A DNA stretch of 64,000 nucleotides from Corynebacterium meridianum. Its GTDB lineage: Bacteria > Actinomycetota > Actinomycetes > Mycobacteriales > Mycobacteriaceae. Positions within the stretch are counted from its first letter, which is position 1. Each line of letters starts with the position of its first letter. This document shows positions 43,339-52,902 of this stretch, in pieces. The DNA is taken from NCBI RefSeq assembly GCF_016342265.1, contig NZ_JAEIOS010000009.1, positions 372,001 through 436,000 on the forward strand. The letters run 5' to 3'. Under the pieces are notes generated by a model. It was not told the origin of the DNA, made no database searches, and saw nothing but the letters and a program-made list of their open reading frames with translations. Both the position numbers and the translations under genes were made by a program.

Positions 43339-45138
43339 ATGACAACCAACCACACGAAACCGGACGATGAGAGAATCACCGATGCCGCCGAGCGCTCCGC
43401 CGCGGAGAAGGCGGCGCTGAAGGAACTGCTCTCCCCCGTCGCGGGCGCACTGAACATCGGGCGGGTGTTCGGTGTGCTCTCCGGCATCGCCGCCATCGCC
43501 CCCTATATCGCCCTCGTCCGGCTCGGTGAGATCTTCCTCACGGCACGGGCGTCCGGGGTGTCACCCGACCGCGCCGAGGTGACCACCGTGACCGCATGGC
43601 TCATCGGCGCCTTCGCCGCCCAGGCGATGCTGATGCTCACGGGACTCGGAATCACCCACTACGCGGACCTGAAACTGGGCACCCTCGTCCGCAACCGCCT
43701 GGTCGCCCGCGTCGCCACCGCCCCGCTGGCGTGGTTCAGTGAGACCAATTCAGGACGGGTGCGCAAGGCCGTGCAGGACGACATCCGTACCCTGCACACA
43801 CTCATCGCCCATGCACCCGTGGAGTCGGCCGCGGCATCGGCGGCCCCCGTCGCGCTCATCGTCTACGCGTTCCTCGTGGACTGGCGGCTGGGTCTGCTCG
43901 CCGTGGCGAACCTGCCCCTGTACATCCTGATCATGATCCTGTCGATGCGCGGCATGGCGGAGAAGACCACGGAGATGGATGTCCTGCTCGGCGACGTCTC
44001 CGCGACCGCGGTCGAGTTCGCCGACGGCATAGAGGTGGTCAAGGCGTTCGGGCAGACCGGTCGTGCCCACCGGCGGTACGCCGATGCCGCGGACCGGTTC
44101 TCCTCCTTCTTCTACGACTGGTGCGGACCGCAGATGCGCCGCTCGGCGATCGCGGAGGCGATCATCAGCGTCCCCCTGCTGATCCTGGTCAACTTCGCCG
44201 GTGGCTCACTGCTCGTGCGCAACGGAACCGTCTCCATCGCGGACGTCCTCGCCACGACCCTCATCTCCCTCGTCATTCCCACGGCCGTCGTCGTCATGGC
44301 CAACTCCTCCTGGGGCTATCTCACGGCCGGAGCCGCGGCGAAACGACTGCAGGAGACCCTCAACGCCCCGTCACTCCCGGTGGGCTCCGGCGGAACACCC
44401 GACGGGCACACCGTCCACTTCGAGGACGTCAGCTTCTCCTACGGCGACGGCACCGGGAACACCGCCCTCGATCATGTCGACCTGACCTGCCCGGAGGGGA
44501 CCGTGACCGCACTGGTCGGTCCGTCCGGTTCCGGCAAGTCGACTCTCGCGACGATGCTCGCACGATTCACGGACCCCGATTCCGGACGCGTGCTCATCGG
44601 CGGCGTCGACGTCCGTGAACTCACCACCCGGCAGCTCTACGGCGAGGTCAGCTTCGTCCTCCAGAACCCCAAGCTCCTCCAGCTCACGATCCGGGACAAC
44701 ATCCGCCTCGCCACTCCGGAGGCGACCGACGAGGAGGTCTGGGCCGCGGCTCGGGCGGCTCGCATAGCCGAGGAGATCGAGGCACTGCCGGACAGGCTCG
44801 ACACCGTCATCGGCGGTGAATCCGGGACGGACCTCTCCGGCGGCCAGGCGCAGCGCATCGCCATCGCCCGTGCGCTACTGGCCGACGCCCCGATCCTCAT
44901 CCTCGACGAGGCCCTGGCCGCGACCGATCCGGACGCCGAGTCCGAGATCCAGCTCGCACTGAACAGACTCGTCGCCGGACGCACGGTGCTGGTGATCGCG
45001 CACCGCCCGGAGTCCGTCCGGGGCGCGGACCAGATAATCCGCCTCGAATCAGGCCGGATCACCGGCCGACTCACCGGCGACGAGGTCACCGACCACGCCA
45101 TCGACGCCCTCATGGGCCTGACCACCGAAGGGAAGTGA
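43339..45138 (+). CDS. ABC half transporter, IrtA/YbtP-like
   Basis: 599 aa type-IV exporter-fold half transporter: membrane domain about 30-330 with six helices, NBD with Walker A GPSGSGKST (about 394), LSGGQAQRIAIARAL, LILDEALAATDPD and the switch His in IAHRPESV. GAGG lies 7 bases before the ATG. It is followed at once by a second half transporter (GTGA overlap), so a heterodimer is expected. IrtAB and YbtPQ have this fold but import iron-loaded siderophores; the iron box and ECF neighbours make import plausible, while export of a siderophore or toxic compound is the alternative. Confidence 0.9.
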   Translation: MTTNHTKPDDERITDAAERSAAEKAALKELLSPVAGALNIGRVFGVLSGIAAIAPYIALVRLGEIFLTARASGVSPDRAEVTTVTAWLIGAFAAQAMLMLTGLGITHYADLKLGTLVRNRLVARVATAPLAWFSETNSGRVRKAVQDDIRTLHTLIAHAPVESAAASAAPVALIVYAFLVDWRLGLLAVANLPLYILIMILSMRGMAEKTTEMDVLLGDVSATAVEFADGIEVVKAFGQTGRAHRRYADAADRFSSFFYDWCGPQMRRSAIAEAIISVPLLILVNFAGGSLLVRNGTVSIADVLATTLISLVIPTAVVVMANSSWGYLTAGAAAKRLQETLNAPSLPVGSGGTPDGHTVHFEDVSFSYGDGTGNTALDHVDLTCPEGTVTALVGPSGSGKSTLATMLARFTDPDSGRVLIGGVDVRELTTRQLYGEVSFVLQNPKLLQLTIRDNIRLATPEATDEEVWAAARAARIAEEIEALPDRLDTVIGGESGTDLSGGQAQRIAIARALLADAPILILDEALAATDPDAESEIQLALNRLVAGRTVLVIAHRPESVRGADQIIRLESGRITGRLTGDEVTDHAIDALMGLTTEGK

Positions 45139-46907
45139 CCGTCATGGCCACACACGGAATCGATCCACTGCAGCTCGGAATCCTGCGCCGCCAGATGAGC
45201 GACAGCGGCATCCGCCAACTCAACAAGCACCTGTTCGCGAACGTCGCCAATGGCGCACTCGAGGGGATCTCCCTCCTCGCGCTCCTGCCCGCGGCGAGCA
45301 CGCTCGCCACCGGAGACGAGGCACTGGGCATCCGGTTCAGCGGCTGGCTGATCATCCTCACGGTCCTCGCCGCGATCACCTTCTACTTCCGCTACACCCA
45401 GGCGGTGACCGGATTCACGGCCACCACCGACTACATGCGGCACACGCATCACGCGCTCGGCGACCACCTGGCGACACTGCCACTGGGATGGTTCAGTTCA
45501 CTGTCCACCGGCGGATTGTCCAGACTGGTCTCCACCAGCTTCGTCCTCATCTGCCAGATCCTCGCCCACATGCTGCAGATGGTCATCTCGCAGGCGGTGT
45601 CGGTGTTCGTCATCCTCATCGGCTGCTGGCTGTGGGACTGGCGCATCGGTTTGACGATGACCGTCGCGACGCCGTTCATCTTCATCTCCCTGGCCGGACT
45701 CCGGGCGGTCAAGATACGCAGCGATGAACGGGTGAGCGCCACCGACGCGGTTCTCGCCGACCGCCTGGTCGAGTTCGCGGTGTGCCAACCCGAGCTTCGC
45801 GCGGCGGGTCTCACGGATGATTTCACCCCGCTGGTCGAGGCGGGTGAACGCAACGACTCCGAACGGCTCCGCGACTTCTTCATCTCCGCGGTGGTCCTGG
45901 GGATCAACGGTCTGCTCATCCAGCTGGTGTCGGTCGCGCTGATCACCACCGCGGCGATCCTGGCGACGAACGGCGCACTGGGACCGATCGAGACGATCGC
46001 GTTCATCGGCATGGTCCTCCGCTTCACGCAGAATCTGCAGGCACTCGGCGAGGGCTACGCCGGAATCAGCGTCGTCCGGACCCCGATGAAGGAGATGCGG
46101 CAGATCCTGGACGCCCCCGTGTACGAGGCCCCGGAGAACCCGGCCGGCGTGACGGAACCCGGGGAGGTCGTCCTCGACGACGTCGCCTTCGGATATGAGC
46201 CCGGTTCGCCCGTCCTGGAGGGTGTCTCCTTCACCGCGGGTCCCGGGACCCTGACCGCACTCGTCGGTCCCTCGGGTTCCGGGAAGACCACGATCGCGAG
46301 ACTTATCTGCCGTTTCTACGACGTCGATTCCGGATCCGTGCGCGTGGGCGGGGCCGATGTCCGGGACCAGTCGACCGAGCAGCTGATGGAACAGGTCTCG
46401 ATGGTGTTCCAGGATGTCTACCTCTTCGACGACACACTCGAGGCGAACGTTCGGATCGGACGCCCCGACGCCACCGACGAGGAGGTCCGGGACGCCGCGC
46501 GCCTCGCCGGGGTCGACGACATCGCGGACCGTCTCGGCTGGGACACCAGGGTCGGTGAAGGCGGCCGTTCCCTGTCGGGCGGCGAACGCCAGCGTGTGTC
46601 GGTCGCGCGGGCGCTGCTGAAGAAGGCGCCGATCGTGCTGCTCGATGAGGCCACCGCCGCTCTCGACGCGGAGAACGAGGCCAACATCGTGGCGTCCGTC
46701 GCGGAGCTCGCCCGGCATTCGACCGTCATCGCGATCGCCCACAAATTGGACACGGTCCGGGCCGCGGACCAGATCATCGTCCTGGATGAGGACGGGCGAA
46801 TCGTACAGAAGGGTACGCACGACGAGCTCATCACCGAACAGGGCCCCTACCGCCGTTTCTGCGAACGTCGCGAAGCTGCCGCAGGGTGGCGGCTGACACA
46901 TTCCTGA
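45135..46907 (+). CDS. ABC half transporter, IrtB/YbtQ-like
   Basis: 590 aa, partner of the preceding gene. Membrane domain (about 25-320) and NBD with GPSGSGKTT (about 377), LSGGERQRVSVARAL, VLLDEATAALD and IAHKLDTV, so a canonical ATP site in both halves. GTG at 45135 overlaps the upstream stop; an ATG three codons later (45144) may be the real start. Last transporter gene before the TetR gene. It has no substrate-binding domain or siderophore-reductase domain of the kind fused to mycobacterial IrtA. Confidence 0.9.
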   Translation: MTVMATHGIDPLQLGILRRQMSDSGIRQLNKHLFANVANGALEGISLLALLPAASTLATGDEALGIRFSGWLIILTVLAAITFYFRYTQAVTGFTATTDYMRHTHHALGDHLATLPLGWFSSLSTGGLSRLVSTSFVLICQILAHMLQMVISQAVSVFVILIGCWLWDWRIGLTMTVATPFIFISLAGLRAVKIRSDERVSATDAVLADRLVEFAVCQPELRAAGLTDDFTPLVEAGERNDSERLRDFFISAVVLGINGLLIQLVSVALITTAAILATNGALGPIETIAFIGMVLRFTQNLQALGEGYAGISVVRTPMKEMRQILDAPVYEAPENPAGVTEPGEVVLDDVAFGYEPGSPVLEGVSFTAGPGTLTALVGPSGSGKTTIARLICRFYDVDSGSVRVGGADVRDQSTEQLMEQVSMVFQDVYLFDDTLEANVRIGRPDATDEEVRDAARLAGVDDIADRLGWDTRVGEGGRSLSGGERQRVSVARALLKKAPIVLLDEATAALDAENEANIVASVAELARHSTVIAIAHKLDTVRAADQIIVLDEDGRIVQKGTHDELITEQGPYRRFCERREAAAGWRLTHS

Positions 46908-46913
46908 TACCCT
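46908..46913 (+). promoter_or_regulatory. -10 element of a possible internal promoter (tetR)
   Basis: TACCCT, 8 bases before the tetR ATG at 46922, overlapping the end of the upstream ABC gene region. The TetR gene could thus be expressed alone as well as from the operon. Confidence 0.4.
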
Positions 46914-46921
46914 TGTGACCC

Positions 46922-47563
46922 ATGGAACATCATCAGGCCCCACGTCGTAAGACAGGCCCCAAACCGGTCTTCACACTTGATGAGGCGGTGGATGCCGCGA
47001 TCGCACAGGGAATCGACCGCTTCACCCTCACCGGTGTCGCGAAGAGTCTGGGGGTCGCCGCCCCCAGTCTCTACCGGGTGATCAACTCCCGGGACGATCT
47101 GCTGATGCACTGCTTCCTCCGGGTCACGGGCGATCTCGACCTGCCGGATCCGGAATCCAGCTGGCAGGACCAGCTCCGCGCGTACACGGTCACGGTGTGG
47201 GAGATGTGCGGGGCGTATCCGGGGATCGCCCATTCGCTGCTGACGTTCCCCGGTTCGCACTTCGCCATCCAGGACTACCTGGACGACCTCACCGAGGGAC
47301 TGCTCCGCGGCGGTTTCCCCGGCGGAGACGACGACATGCACTTCATCGTGGACATGGTGGGGGACAATGTCCTGGTGGCGAGCATGGTCACCCAGTCCCT
47401 GCGTGACGGTGACGGGTTCGAGCTCGCCAAGCAGCGCCTAGGCTCCGTCCGCAGCGAGGACCGACAGCACTTCCCGATCCGGGAGGATCTCTGGGACTAC
47501 AACTGGCTGCAGCGCAAGACCGAGTTCGTCATCCGGGGAATGGAACTGCAGCTGCGCGGATGA
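46922..47563 (+). CDS. TetR-family regulator at the end of the ECF/ABC operon
   Basis: 213 aa. Helix-turn-helix about residues 20-65 (FTLDEAVDAAIAQGIDRFTLTGVAKSLGVAAPSLYRVINSRDDLL in pieces), with a short basic N-terminus (APRRKTGPKPVF). The C-terminal domain (about 80-200) is helical. It starts 14 bases after the second half-transporter gene and is the natural candidate for a local, substrate-sensing regulator of the operon, in addition to DtxR. Confidence 0.88.
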   Translation: MEHHQAPRRKTGPKPVFTLDEAVDAAIAQGIDRFTLTGVAKSLGVAAPSLYRVINSRDDLLMHCFLRVTGDLDLPDPESSWQDQLRAYTVTVWEMCGAYPGIAHSLLTFPGSHFAIQDYLDDLTEGLLRGGFPGGDDDMHFIVDMVGDNVLVASMVTQSLRDGDGFELAKQRLGSVRSEDRQHFPIREDLWDYNWLQRKTEFVIRGMELQLRG

Positions 47564-47584
47564 CCGCGCAGCCGTGACCCGGAT

Positions 47585-48385
47585 TCACTTCTTCTTCGAC
47601 GAACCCTTCTCCGGTTTGAGCAGCTGACTCACACCGTCAAGCATCTCGTTGGCCTGGAACGGGAACTCCCGCACCGAGTCCTTCGAGGAGATTCCCGACA
47701 GCACCAGGACGGTGTACAGCCCGGCCTCCATCCCCGCGACGATGTCCGTGTCCATCCGGTCACCGATCATCCCGGTGTTCTCGCTGTGGGCACCGATCTT
47801 GTTGAGTGCGGAACGGAACATCATCGGGTTGGGCTTGCCGACCACGTAGGGTTCCTTCCTGGTGGCCTTGGTGATCAACGCGGTGATCGCGCCGGTGGCG
47901 GGAATGATCCCCTCCGAGCTGGGGCCTGTGGGGTCCGGGTTGGTCGCGATGAACCGAGCCCCCTCGTCGATCAGCCGGATCGCCGTCGTGATCGCCTCGA
48001 ACGAATAGTTGCGGGTCTCCCCCACGACGACGAAGTCGGGATCCCGGTCGGTGAGTACGAAACCCGCCTCATGCAGTGCGGTGATGATTCCGGCCTCGCC
48101 GATGACGTAGGCGGTACCTCCCGCGGCCTGCTCCTTGAGGAACGTCGCGGTCGCCAGCGCGGAGGTCCAGATACGGTCCTCCGGGACGTCGAGCCCCGAG
48201 TCCTGGAGTCGGGCCGCGAGATCGCGCGGGGTGTAGATGGAGTTGTTGGTGAGCACCAGGAACGGGGTCTCGTCCTTCTTCCAGGTCTCGATGAGGTCCT
48301 GCGCCCCGGGGAGGGCCTTTTCCTCGTGAACCAGGACACCGTCCATGTCGGTGAGCCAGCTGGATACATCTGATCGGGTACGCAT
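47585..48385 (-). CDS. HAD-IIA family phosphatase, NagD-like
   Basis: 266 aa. HAD motif I WLTDMDGVLVHEE (about 11, DxD), motif II VLTNNS, motif III GKPNPMMF (Lys) and motif IV MIGDRMDTDIVAG. The cap type and TPRDLAARLQDSG fit the NagD/PGP subgroup; typical activities are on UMP, p-nitrophenyl phosphate or 2-phosphoglycolate, so the substrate cannot be named. The C-terminus is Lys/Ser-rich. TACCGT lies 7 bases before the ATG (leaderless). Convergent with tetR, 21 bases apart. Confidence 0.92.
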   Translation of the reverse strand: MRTRSDVSSWLTDMDGVLVHEEKALPGAQDLIETWKKDETPFLVLTNNSIYTPRDLAARLQDSGLDVPEDRIWTSALATATFLKEQAAGGTAYVIGEAGIITALHEAGFVLTDRDPDFVVVGETRNYSFEAITTAIRLIDEGARFIATNPDPTGPSSEGIIPATGAITALITKATRKEPYVVGKPNPMMFRSALNKIGAHSENTGMIGDRMDTDIVAGMEAGLYTVLVLSGISSKDSVREFPFQANEMLDGVSQLLKPEKGSSKKK

Positions 48386-48392
48386 GCTCCCC

Positions 48393-48398
48393 ACGGTA
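48393..48398 (-). promoter_or_regulatory. -10 element of a probable leaderless promoter (NagD-like gene)
   Basis: TACCGT on the minus strand, 7 bases before the ATG at 48385. Confidence 0.45.
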
Positions 48399-48462
48399 GT
48401 CCATCCGGACCGGCTCCGGCCGCGGGTCGGTGCGTGCGGAAACCACCGCTGCGGTCCATCCG

Positions 48463-50796
48463 CTACTGGTACCGGGTGGTTCCCTCCGGCCCCACGTCGT
48501 TGGAGACCAGACGGTCGTAGCAGTCGTCATGCCCGAAACCCTCGTTCCGACACCACTGTAGAGCACCTTCCGCGGTGGGGAACCCGATCCCTGAGAGGGT
48601 GACCCACCAGTCCTTGCGGTCATAGTTCCGCCAGTCGCCGCTCCACACCAGACGTGAGGTCGGGTACGGGTCCCGGAACTTCAGGTGGGCGCGGAGAATC
48701 GAATCGCAGTCGTGTCCCCCGGTCCCCGGGCGCATCGACGCCAGCTGTGGCTGCCACTGGCCGGCGAGTTCAGCGGCGACGATCGGCCGGTCGCGCCGAC
48801 GGATCTCCTCGAGTGCCGCGCAGGCCGTTTCGACGACCTCATCGGCTGCGAGGCCGTTGTACCGGGCGACCCCGGCTTCCGCGGATCCGCTGAGGTCGAC
48901 TTCCGCCAGTCTTGTCTTTCGGTCTCCTCCTGTGCCTTCACCGCGTTCACATTCGACGATGAGGGGCGCACCCGACAGTCGCACGGTTCCGGACGCCTCC
49001 CCCCGGGGCCGCGGCCCGGTCACCGGCGAGGCTGCCCGGGGCGATCCAGTAGCTGCCCTCGGGGAACACGAACCGGACGCTGCGTCCTGACGCCGGAATC
49101 CCGACAGGGGACGTGGAGAGATCGAACACTCCACTGGCGACGGTTGTGCCACCATCCGTGATCAGCCGGATCGTGAAGCCGTGTCCTGCGAGGACATCTC
49201 CCTCGGGGCAGGTGGGCTTCACGAACATGTCGGCGGTGAGGGTTCCGCCGTCGAGGGACATGGCCTCTGCCTTTAGCTCCGGTACAGTGCCGCAGGCGGT
49301 GATCGCCTCCGGTTCTGCAGTGGAAACCTCCACTGAAGAGACGGTGGAGGTGTCCGTCCCGCGTGTGTCGGCAGTTTCTCCCGGACCGGCGACGGCGATG
49401 CCCGCCTGCCCGGGGAGCGAGGTGACGGGATCGCCCGTCGCACGGTAGTAGTTGACTCCGGCCCGGTCACTCACGATGAGACCGTCCGGTGCCGTACCGA
49501 CCCCGCCGCCGGAGCCTGCGACGGGTAGCGTCCACACCACGTCACCCGTCGCGAGGTCGACCGCCTGGCCGGTGGTGAAGAACAGAAGTCGGCCGTCTGT
49601 CCCCACAGGTTTCCCGGCTTCCTCAACTGGCCCGCTCCAGAGGAGCTCACCGGTCGCCAGATCGACGCCGGCACGTTCCTCTGTCGCGGTGAACACGGCG
49701 GTATCCCCGACCACGACCAGACCGGACATCCCCGGGTGGGAACCCGGCGTCCACGGGAGTAGATCGGCGGTGACACTGCCGGTGGCCAGGTCCACGAGAT
49801 CACCGTCGGCGACGGCGACGTCCCTTGGCGTTGCACTCACCTGCCAGGACGGCAGAACCACGGACTCGTAGTCGCCGACGACACTCCCGTTCAGGGCGGT
49901 GAGTGTTCCCGGGCCTGCGGGACCTCCACTCGCACCGGGGCCGGGGTTGGTGCAGGGCCTGGCGAACAACGTTCCGTCCGGACCGGGGACCGCGGAAAAG
50001 TTGGCACTCGTCGTGAGGATCTCGAGGGTGTCCGGATCGAACACGAAGGCTCCCGCGCTGCCCGTGTCCAGTCCGATCGAACCGTTGAATGTCGCGGAGG
50101 ACACCGGGTCACCGAGGATCGGGCACATCTGGGACGCGGCGATCTTCCCTGTCGACCACCCGGAGCCGTTGACGTCTCTTCTGGCCAGCAGGTAACCGTC
50201 CTCCCGCACCGGGATATCCGTGGAGGTACACCGAACCGCGGTACACGAATCCGCCCACCAGCATCCGCATGGCCCCCGTCGCCGTCGGACTCCCCCGAGC
50301 TCATCACCGACACCGGTGGCCGCGTCGATCAGTCGGAGACCCGTACTGCCGGAGCTGCACACGAGCTGTCCGGAGTGTGCGAAATCCGGGAAACACCGCA
50401 GTTCATCGTCCCGCCACACCTCCGCTCCGGTACCGGTGTCGTACGCAACGACACCATCAGAGTCGAGCACCGCCACACCCCGGTCGACGTAGAGCGGCGC
50501 CCTGGTGATGGGGTTTGACCCGGGGGCTCCGGCGGACCTCCCGGACAGGGCCGGCGCATGCCACCCACCGACAGGAGTCGTCGGAAACGTGATCTGCGAC
50601 AGATACGGGGAGCTGACGGTGTCCGTATCCTCAGCAGAAGCACCCCTGCTCGAATCAGCTGCTGTGCCCCGGGATTCTCCGGGGCCCCGCAGGCGACGAC
50701 ACCGGGAAGAAGAAGCAACGCTGCGGCCGCCCCGAGGATCACCCGCCACGGCTTCGCGTCCGTGTCGGATCTGCCTGCACCATGAGGGTCAATCAC
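48463..50796 (-). pseudogene. Frameshifted gene for a PQQ-propeller-like lipoprotein with an actinobacterial C-terminal domain
   Basis: Begins with a lipoprotein signal (GTG at 50796; LLLLPGVVACGAPENPG), then a beta-propeller-like middle (blades such as LVVVGDTAVFTATEERAGVD and VDLATGDVVWTLPVAG), then a C-terminal domain with RLVWSGDW, DWWVTLSG and a CRNEGFGHDDCYD pair, a motif set seen at the end of many secreted actinobacterial proteins. No single frame covers it. Reading suggests one missing G near 50667-50670, one missing G near 50292-50296, a compensating extra base near 50203-50220 and one extra G in the G6 tract at 48999-49004; correcting these would give about 775 residues. Either a decaying gene or base-call errors in C/G runs. 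Function unknown. Confidence 0.7.
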
Positions 50797-50958
50797 TGCT
50801 GTCAGCTTCCGGTGTAATCGGCCGTCGCCGAGAGCGAGCCCTCAGCGGACCCCGGGAACCCTGGGCTACGTGCACGAACAACTGTCTCCATCCGAGACTA
50901 CCGGTGTCGGTGCAACGGGTGACCGGGAAAAGGGGGAACGCTGAGGCGGATCAGCCCC

Positions 50959-52788
50959 TCACTGTACCGGCGCCCACTCCGGGCCGGTTTCCCCGAGTTC
51001 CGGATCGAGCTTCGCGATGAGCGGTTTCGGCTTCGCGAGCGCGGTCCCCGGAATGACGTCGGTGCGCTCCCAGCGGGCCAGCTGGTTGGCGTAGTCGCCC
51101 ATGATGACCGGGTAGCTGCGTCCCTTCTCCGGCACGCCCACACCGACCGGCTCGACCGGCATGTCGTCGGTCACCTCGTGGATCTCGGGCATCGCGGCCC
51201 AGACACCGTCGCGACCGAGGGTCTCGTGGACCTTCTGCGCGGTGTGCGGCAGATACGGCGTGAGCAGGGTGTTGCAGTCGCTGACCACCTGCAGCGCGGT
51301 GTGCAGCACGGTGGCCAGTCGCTCGCGCTGCAACTCATCCTTCGCGAGCTTCCATGGTTCCTGCTCCGCGATGTAGGCGTTCGCCTCCCCGACGACGTGC
51401 ATCGCGTGCGTGATGCCCGCCTTGAATTTCGACTGTCCGAGTGCCCCACCGACGACGTCGAAGGCCTCGGCGGCGAGGTTGAGAATACGGTGATCAGCCT
51501 CGGTGAGTTCGCCCGGCGTCGGAACCTCCCCGAAGTTCTTGTGCGCCATCGACACCGTCCGGTTGACCAGGTTGCCCCAGCCGTTGGCCAGTTCGTTGTT
51601 CACCCGGCGGACGAACTCGTCCCACGTGAAGTCGGTGTCGGTGTTCTCCGGTCCGGCGACGGCGATGAAGTAGCGCAGCGGGTCGGGGCCGAACTCCTTC
51701 AGGAAGTCCTTGACGTAGATGACCACACCCTTGGACGACGAGAACTTGGAGCCCGACATGGTGAGGTACTCGGAGGACACGACCTCGGTGGGGAGCTGAA
51801 GGGCACCGAACTCGCCCTGCTGTCCTCCCCTGGCGCCCAGGCCACGGTATCCCAGGAGCTCTCCCGGCCAGATCTGGGAGTGGAACGTGATGTTGTCCTT
51901 GCCCATGAAGTAGTAGGACAGGGCCTCCGGGTCGGTCCAGAACTTCCGCCACGCCTCCGGTTGCCCGGTGCGCCACGCCCACTCGATGGATGAGGACAGG
52001 TACCCGACGACGGCGTCGAACCAGACGTACAGCTTCTTGGCTCCGTTCTCGGACCAGCCGTCGATCGGGACCGGAACGCCCCAGTCAATGTCGCGGGTCA
52101 TCGCCCGCGGACGTAGATCCCCCAGCAGGTTGAGCGAGAACTTCAGGACGTTGGGACGCCAGTCGGTGCGCCCCTTCAGCCACTCCTCGAGCACCCCGGC
52201 GAGGGCGGGAAGATCGAGCAGGAAGTGCTCGGTCTCGACGAACTCGGGGGTTTCACCGTTGATCTTGCTGACCGGGTCGATGAGGTCGGCCGGGTCGAGC
52301 TGATTGCCGCAGGCGTCACACTGGTCGCCACGGGCCCCTGCGGCGCCGCAGAGCGGGCAGGTTCCCTCGATGTACCGGTCGGGCAGGGTACGGCCCGTGG
52401 ACGGGCTGATGGCACCCATGGTGGTTTCCGCGACCATGTACCCGTTGTCGTGGAGTCCCCGGAATAGTTCCTGCACCACCGCGTAGTGGTTCCGGGTCGT
52501 GGTCCGGGTGAACAGGTCGTAGGACAGGCCGAGTCCGGCGAGGTCCTCGACGATCTGCCGGTTGTACCTGTCAGCGAGTTCCTGGACGCCCACGCCCTCC
52601 TTCTCCGCCTGGACGAGCAGCGGGGTGCCGTGTTCGTCCGTACCGGAAATCATGAGCACGTCCGAGCCCGACATTCGCTGGAAACGGGCGAACACGTCGG
52701 AGGGGACACCGAACCCCGCCACGTGTCCGATGTGGCGGGGACCGTTGGCGTAGGGCCAGGCAACAGCAGTGAGCACAGACTTCGTCAT
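50959..52788 (-). CDS. metG: Methionyl-tRNA synthetase
   Basis: 609 aa class Ia synthetase. [14 protein letters not shown] holds the HIGH motif, [10 protein letters not shown] the KMSKS equivalent (KFSSS), and [18 protein letters not shown] binds zinc. The anticodon domain is complete; there is no C-terminal tRNA-binding extension. I use the ATG at 52788, seven bases after TAGGCT (leaderless); a GTG two codons earlier is in frame. Same location as metS (Rv1007c). Confidence 0.97.
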   Translation of the reverse strand: MTKSVLTAVAWPYANGPRHIGHVAGFGVPSDVFARFQRMSGSDVLMISGTDEHGTPLLVQAEKEGVGVQELADRYNRQIVEDLAGLGLSYDLFTRTTTRNHYAVVQELFRGLHDNGYMVAETTMGAISPSTGRTLPDRYIEGTCPLCGAAGARGDQCDACGNQLDPADLIDPVSKINGETPEFVETEHFLLDLPALAGVLEEWLKGRTDWRPNVLKFSLNLLGDLRPRAMTRDIDWGVPVPIDGWSENGAKKLYVWFDAVVGYLSSSIEWAWRTGQPEAWRKFWTDPEALSYYFMGKDNITFHSQIWPGELLGYRGLGARGGQQGEFGALQLPTEVVSSEYLTMSGSKFSSSKGVVIYVKDFLKEFGPDPLRYFIAVAGPENTDTDFTWDEFVRRVNNELANGWGNLVNRTVSMAHKNFGEVPTPGELTEADHRILNLAAEAFDVVGGALGQSKFKAGITHAMHVVGEANAYIAEQEPWKLAKDELQRERLATVLHTALQVVSDCNTLLTPYLPHTAQKVHETLGRDGVWAAMPEIHEVTDDMPVEPVGVGVPEKGRSYPVIMGDYANQLARWERTDVIPGTALAKPKPLIAKLDPELGETGPEWAPVQ

Positions 52789-52795
52789 GTGCACC

Positions 52796-52801
52796 AGCCT
52801 A
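52796..52801 (-). promoter_or_regulatory. -10 element of a probable leaderless promoter (metG)
   Basis: TAGGCT on the minus strand, 7 bases before the ATG at 52788. Confidence 0.5.
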
Positions 52802-52846
52802 ATTTATCGGTTTCCCGGGTGCCGCCCCCGGGGCCCGGAGCACGAT

Positions 52847-52883
52847 GAAACCCCGCCTCCGGATGAACCGTGGGCGGGGTTTC
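52847..52883 (-). terminator. Terminator between betP and metG
   Basis: 11-bp perfect stem GAAACCCCGCC / GGCGGGGTTTC with a 15-base loop, 20 bases after the betP stop. Confidence 0.8.
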
Positions 52884-52902
52884 GGTGATGCGTGGAAAAC
52901 AG

